A stretch of 7,011 bases of DNA, taken from contig JAFABO010000041.1 of the NCBI GenBank assembly GCA_023426005.1, positions 1 through 7,011 of the forward strand. The letters run 5' to 3'. The notes below the pieces were generated by a model. That model saw only the letters and a list, made by a program, of their open reading frames with translations. It made no database searches and was not told where the DNA came from. Below are positions 4,831-7,011 of the stretch, one piece after another. Position 1 is the stretch's first letter; each line of letters begins with the position of its first letter. The stretch is from Bacillota bacterium. GTDB taxonomy: Bacteria > Bacillota > Clostridia > Acetivibrionales > DSM-1351. The position numbers and the translations under genes are program-made.

Positions 4831-5993
4831 TAATGAAAGATATGATTTTGGACAAGATAAAAAAGGTTCCGCCTTCGGGTATCAGAAAGTACTTTGACCT
4901 GATTAACGAGATGAAGGATGTCATATCCCTGGGAGTGGGGGAACCTGATTTCGTAACACCCTGGAATATCCGGGAAGCAGGGATATATTCCCTGGAACAC
5001 GGGCATACACAATATTCCTCCAATGCAGGGTTTATTGAACTCAGAGAAGAAATAAGCGCATATCTTCAAAGAAAATTTTCATTGGAATATAATCCTGTAG
5101 ATGAGATACTGGTTACGGTGGGAGGAAGTGAAGGAATTGATGCGGCCCTGAGAGCTCTTGTGGGCCCGGGTGACGAGGTCATTATTCCGGAGCCCAGTTT
5201 TGTAGCATACAAGGGCTGTACCGGGTTTACAGGCGCTACAGCCGTTACTATTCCTCTAAAGCAGGAAAATGAATTTAAGCTGACGGCTGAGGAACTGGAA
5301 AATGCCATTACCGATAAAACAAAAGTTATAATCATACCTTTCCCCAACAATCCTACAGGAGCTATAATGACAAGAGAGGATTTATATGAACTGGTTAAGG
5401 TACTGAGGGGCAGAGACATAGTTGTACTATCGGACGAAATATACTGCGAACTTACTTATGAGGGAGGACATACTTCAATTGCAAGCTTTCCCGAAATGAA
5501 GGAGCAGACGGTTGTAATCAACGGATTTTCAAAATCCTATGCCATGACCGGGTGGCGTCTTGGCTTTGCTTGCGGGCACAGGGATCTGATCGGCGAGATG
5601 AAAAAGATACATCAGTACGCCATCATGTGTGCTCCCACAACAGCCCAGGATGCCGCAATTGAGGCTCTGCAGAACAGTGACGACGATGTGGCCATGATGG
5701 CAAAGGAGTATAACAGGCGCAGGAGAGTCATGGCGGATGGATTTAAAAAAGCGGGATATTCGAGCTTTGAACCGAAGGGAGCCTTTTACGTATTTCCAAA
5801 TATAAAAAGCTCAGGCCTCAGTTCTGATGAATTCTGCGAGAGACTCTTGAAGGAGCAAAAAGTGCTGGTGGTGCCCGGAACAGCATTCGGTGAATGCGGT
5901 GAAGGATATGTCCGCGCCTGCTATGCATCTTCAATGGAAAACATAATCGAAGCGATGAAGAGGATAAAGACTTTTACCGACAGTCTTGGTTAG
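4827..5993 (+). CDS. Class I PLP aminotransferase, probable alanine transaminase (AlaT/PatA-like)
   Basis: A 388-residue cytoplasmic PLP enzyme of fold type I, full length for the family. Visible landmarks: SLGVGEPDF (34-42), the NNPTG turn (174-178), SDEIY (202-206) with the PLP-nitrogen aspartate D203, the Schiff-base lysine K236 in GFSKSYAMTGWR (233-244), and the substrate-carboxylate arginine R363 in GYVR. The sequence is close to the B. subtilis PatA/AlaT group, whose members transfer amino groups between glutamate and keto acids such as pyruvate or the acetyl-diaminopimelate precursor. The T-box and the Lrp-type partner favour alanine synthesis, but aspartate or N-acetyl-LL-diaminopimelate transamination cannot be excluded. 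The start ATG 4827 overlaps the regulator's stop (ATGA), with AGAAGGGAG (4806-4814) upstream; ATG 4833 is an alternative. Expression should be controlled by the T-box terminator, with coupling to the regulator's translation. Confidence 0.9.
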   Translation: MIMKDMILDKIKKVPPSGIRKYFDLINEMKDVISLGVGEPDFVTPWNIREAGIYSLEHGHTQYSSNAGFIELREEISAYLQRKFSLEYNPVDEILVTVGGSEGIDAALRALVGPGDEVIIPEPSFVAYKGCTGFTGATAVTIPLKQENEFKLTAEELENAITDKTKVIIIPFPNNPTGAIMTREDLYELVKVLRGRDIVVLSDEIYCELTYEGGHTSIASFPEMKEQTVVINGFSKSYAMTGWRLGFACGHRDLIGEMKKIHQYAIMCAPTTAQDAAIEALQNSDDDVAMMAKEYNRRRRVMADGFKKAGYSSFEPKGAFYVFPNIKSSGLSSDEFCERLLKEQKVLVVPGTAFGECGEGYVRACYASSMENIIEAMKRIKTFTDSLG

Positions 5994-6027
5994 GACGCTG
6001 CTGCCGGTTTAAGCGTTGGAGGAATTA

Positions 6028-6855
6028 ATGTACAGGTTGGTTGCAATAGATTTGGATGGAACGCTGCTGAATATGAATAAAGAAATATCGGAAAGAAATA
6101 AGAAAGCAATTTCCCAAGCAATGGAAAAGGGCGTCAAGATTGTAGTATGCTCGGGCAGGGTGTATACAGGAGCGAGGCTGTATGCCAGGGAAATAGGCTC
6201 CCGGGATCCGGTAATTGCCTGTAACGGAGCTGTTATTACAGATAAAATCGACGGTAGAATAATATATTCGGACTATATGGATGTGGAGGTCAGCTTAAAG
6301 ATAAACCGCATTTGTCAGAAGCATGGCGTATACTACCACGTCTATGCCGGAGATACCATGCTGACCGAAAAATTGGGTTTTACATCCCAAAAGTATTATG
6401 AAAGAAATAAGTTTCTGCCGTCTGAAGACCGGGTGGACATTGAAGTGGTACAGAACATGGAAGCAAAGTTGCAAAGCATTCCGGATACAGTGCTGAAATT
6501 TGTTATAGTCAACGATGACCTGCGGCTGCTCAGGAAAGTGAGAGCCGATATGGAACAGCTGCAGGAGATTGATGTCATGAGTTCCAACTTCGACAATTTC
6601 GAGGTGATGAACAAAGGTGTCAGCAAAGGTTCTGCTCTGGCCAGATTAACCGATATTTACGGTATCCCTGCCCAACAGATGATAGCCATCGGAGACAACG
6701 AAAACGATATTTCCATGTTTGAGTACTCCGGTATGAGCATAGCTATGGAAAACGGTGAGGAAATTGCCAAAGCTGCGGCAAATTACATAACGGCATCCAA
6801 TGAAGCTGACGGTGTCGCACAGGCTATAGAAAAGTTTATTTTGGCAAAAGGCTAG
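6028..6855 (+). CDS. Cof-type HAD-superfamily phosphatase
   Basis: A 275-residue HAD hydrolase of the Cof/YwpJ-like (IIB) type. Motif I DLDGTLL has nucleophile D8 and acid D10; motif II is VVCSGR (S42); after a large IIB cap domain (about 80-190) come motif III NKGVSKGSAL (K200) and motif IV GDNENDISM (D223 and D227), which bind Mg2+. Relatives dephosphorylate sugar phosphates, flavin or PLP-type cofactors, often with broad specificity; the substrate cannot be read from sequence. The start is ATG 6028 because GGAGG (6018-6022) is 5 bases upstream; TTG 6016 overlaps that site. It lies 34 bases after the aminotransferase stop with no terminator seen, so it probably shares the T-box-controlled transcript. 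Cof-type enzymes that act on pyridoxal phosphate exist, which would make a link to the PLP enzyme possible but unproven. The prfB promoter overlaps its last codons. Confidence 0.9.
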   Translation: MYRLVAIDLDGTLLNMNKEISERNKKAISQAMEKGVKIVVCSGRVYTGARLYAREIGSRDPVIACNGAVITDKIDGRIIYSDYMDVEVSLKINRICQKHGVYYHVYAGDTMLTEKLGFTSQKYYERNKFLPSEDRVDIEVVQNMEAKLQSIPDTVLKFVIVNDDLRLLRKVRADMEQLQEIDVMSSNFDNFEVMNKGVSKGSALARLTDIYGIPAQQMIAIGDNENDISMFEYSGMSIAMENGEEIAKAAANYITASNEADGVAQAIEKFILAKG

Positions 6856-6869
6856 ACGTTGGATATAAT
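6841..6869 (+). promoter_or_regulatory. Promoter for prfB, -35 inside the HAD gene
   Basis: TTGGCA (6841-6846), a 17-base spacer and a perfect TATAAT (6864-6869). The -35 falls in the final codons of the HAD phosphatase gene. Predicted start near 6876, giving prfB a leader of about 38 bases and independence from the T-box operon. Confidence 0.6.
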
Positions 6870-6913
6870 AGTAATGTACAAATTAATTATTAACTTTAGA
6901 GAGGGATGATTAA

Positions 6914-7011
6914 ATGCTTGAGCTGGAACAATACAAGCTTGAACTTCAAGGCTTGAAAAGCAATTTAGAGGAAATGAGGGCTTCACTTTGACATCGCCAG
7001 ACTGAGCGATG
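6914..7011 (+). CDS. prfB: Peptide chain release factor 2 (RF2), 5' part with programmed frameshift
   Basis: Only the start of the gene is in the window. ATG 6914 has GAGAGGG (6899-6905) 8 bases upstream. The zero frame gives 25 codons (MLELEQYKLELQGLKS..., ending MRASL) and then TGA at 6989-6991. Shifting +1 at CTT-TGA-C continues as LDIARLSD into the window edge, matching RF2 N-termini such as the B. subtilis FRGSLDLESKEARIAEL region. RF2 recognises UGA and UAA stop codons and releases the finished peptide in the ribosomal A site. The in-frame UGA is read by RF2 itself, so low RF2 favours the shift and more RF2 is made. This is therefore not a truncated or broken gene. It has its own promoter (6841-6869). 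The identity rests on the frameshift signature plus about 33 residues, which is strong despite the short length. Confidence 0.9.
6977..6992 (+). promoter_or_regulatory. prfB: Programmed +1 ribosomal frameshift site in prfB
   Basis: AGG GCT TCA CTT TGA C: an internal Shine-Dalgarno-like AGGG (6977-6980) lies at the same codon spacing before the slippery CTT TGA C as in E. coli (AGG GGG TAT CTT TGA C). The CTT codon re-pairs on TTT and decoding resumes at GAC (6990-6992). The internal Shine-Dalgarno is shorter than in E. coli, so shift efficiency may differ. Confidence 0.92.

Noticed and set aside
4321..5069. Minus-strand frames opposite the regulator and aminotransferase
   Set aside because: They are antisense to two proteins with clear family motifs, and their sequences are of low quality with no family resemblance.
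6016..6027. TTG start for the HAD phosphatase
   Set aside because: The TTG overlaps the GGAGG binding site that serves ATG 6028, and the HAD domain begins normally at MYRLVAIDLDGT.
6914..6991. A 25-codon small protein ending at TGA
   Set aside because: It is the zero-frame part of prfB before the programmed shift, not an independent peptide.
1..7011. CRISPR arrays, insertion sequences, tRNA or rRNA genes
   Set aside because: No regularly spaced repeats, transposase-like frames, or cloverleaf or rRNA signatures were seen on reading through both strands.

Overview
The window looks like a low-to-moderate GC Gram-positive chromosome, most likely a clostridial Firmicute of the Acetivibrio/Ruminiclostridium (Clostridium thermocellum) type. 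This rests on strong AGGAGG-type ribosome binding sites, sigma-A-type TTGnnn-17-TATAAT promoters, a T-box riboswitch, a DivIVA-like protein and clostridial-looking proteins. Species assignment is impression only. All recognised genes are on the + strand and no mobile element, CRISPR array, rRNA or tRNA was seen.

Layout: (1) 1-457, a multi-pass membrane protein of the putative ABC-transporter type IV (CmpB-like) family, possibly starting upstream of the window. (2) 458-2822, a promoter, then a terminator-like hairpin inside the apparent leader, then two single-anchor surface proteins: a phosphodiester-glycosidase (NAGPA) domain protein and a beta-propeller-like protein that appears to use a TTG start. 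(3) 2906-3232, a classical thioredoxin. (4) 3423-3854, a short DivIVA-like coiled-coil protein with its own extended -10 promoter. (5) 3855-4350, a 496-base gene-free region holding a promoter and a complete T-box leader. (6) 4351-6855, an Lrp/AsnC regulator, a PatA/AlaT-type aminotransferase (coupled by an ATGA overlap) and a Cof-type HAD phosphatase, probably one operon. (7) 6914-7011, the start of prfB (release factor 2) with its programmed +1 frameshift, driven by a promoter whose -35 lies inside the HAD gene.

The most informative part is regions 5-6. Folding the T-box by hand puts GCA (alanine) at the specifier position, and the T-box bulge UGGU matches a tRNA with discriminator A73, as in tRNA-Ala and unlike bacterial tRNA-Gly. 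The downstream regulator/aminotransferase pair has the same arrangement as Bacillus subtilis alaR-alaT. Together these suggest an alanine-supply operon switched on when tRNA-Ala is uncharged. The window therefore carries two RNA-level feedback switches: the alanine T-box and the RF2 autoregulatory frameshift. Both classes are known. I see no convincing wholly new system; the less explained items are the leader hairpin before the NAGPA gene, the TTG-start arrangement of the propeller gene, and a hydrophobic relic reading frame upstream of the T-box.
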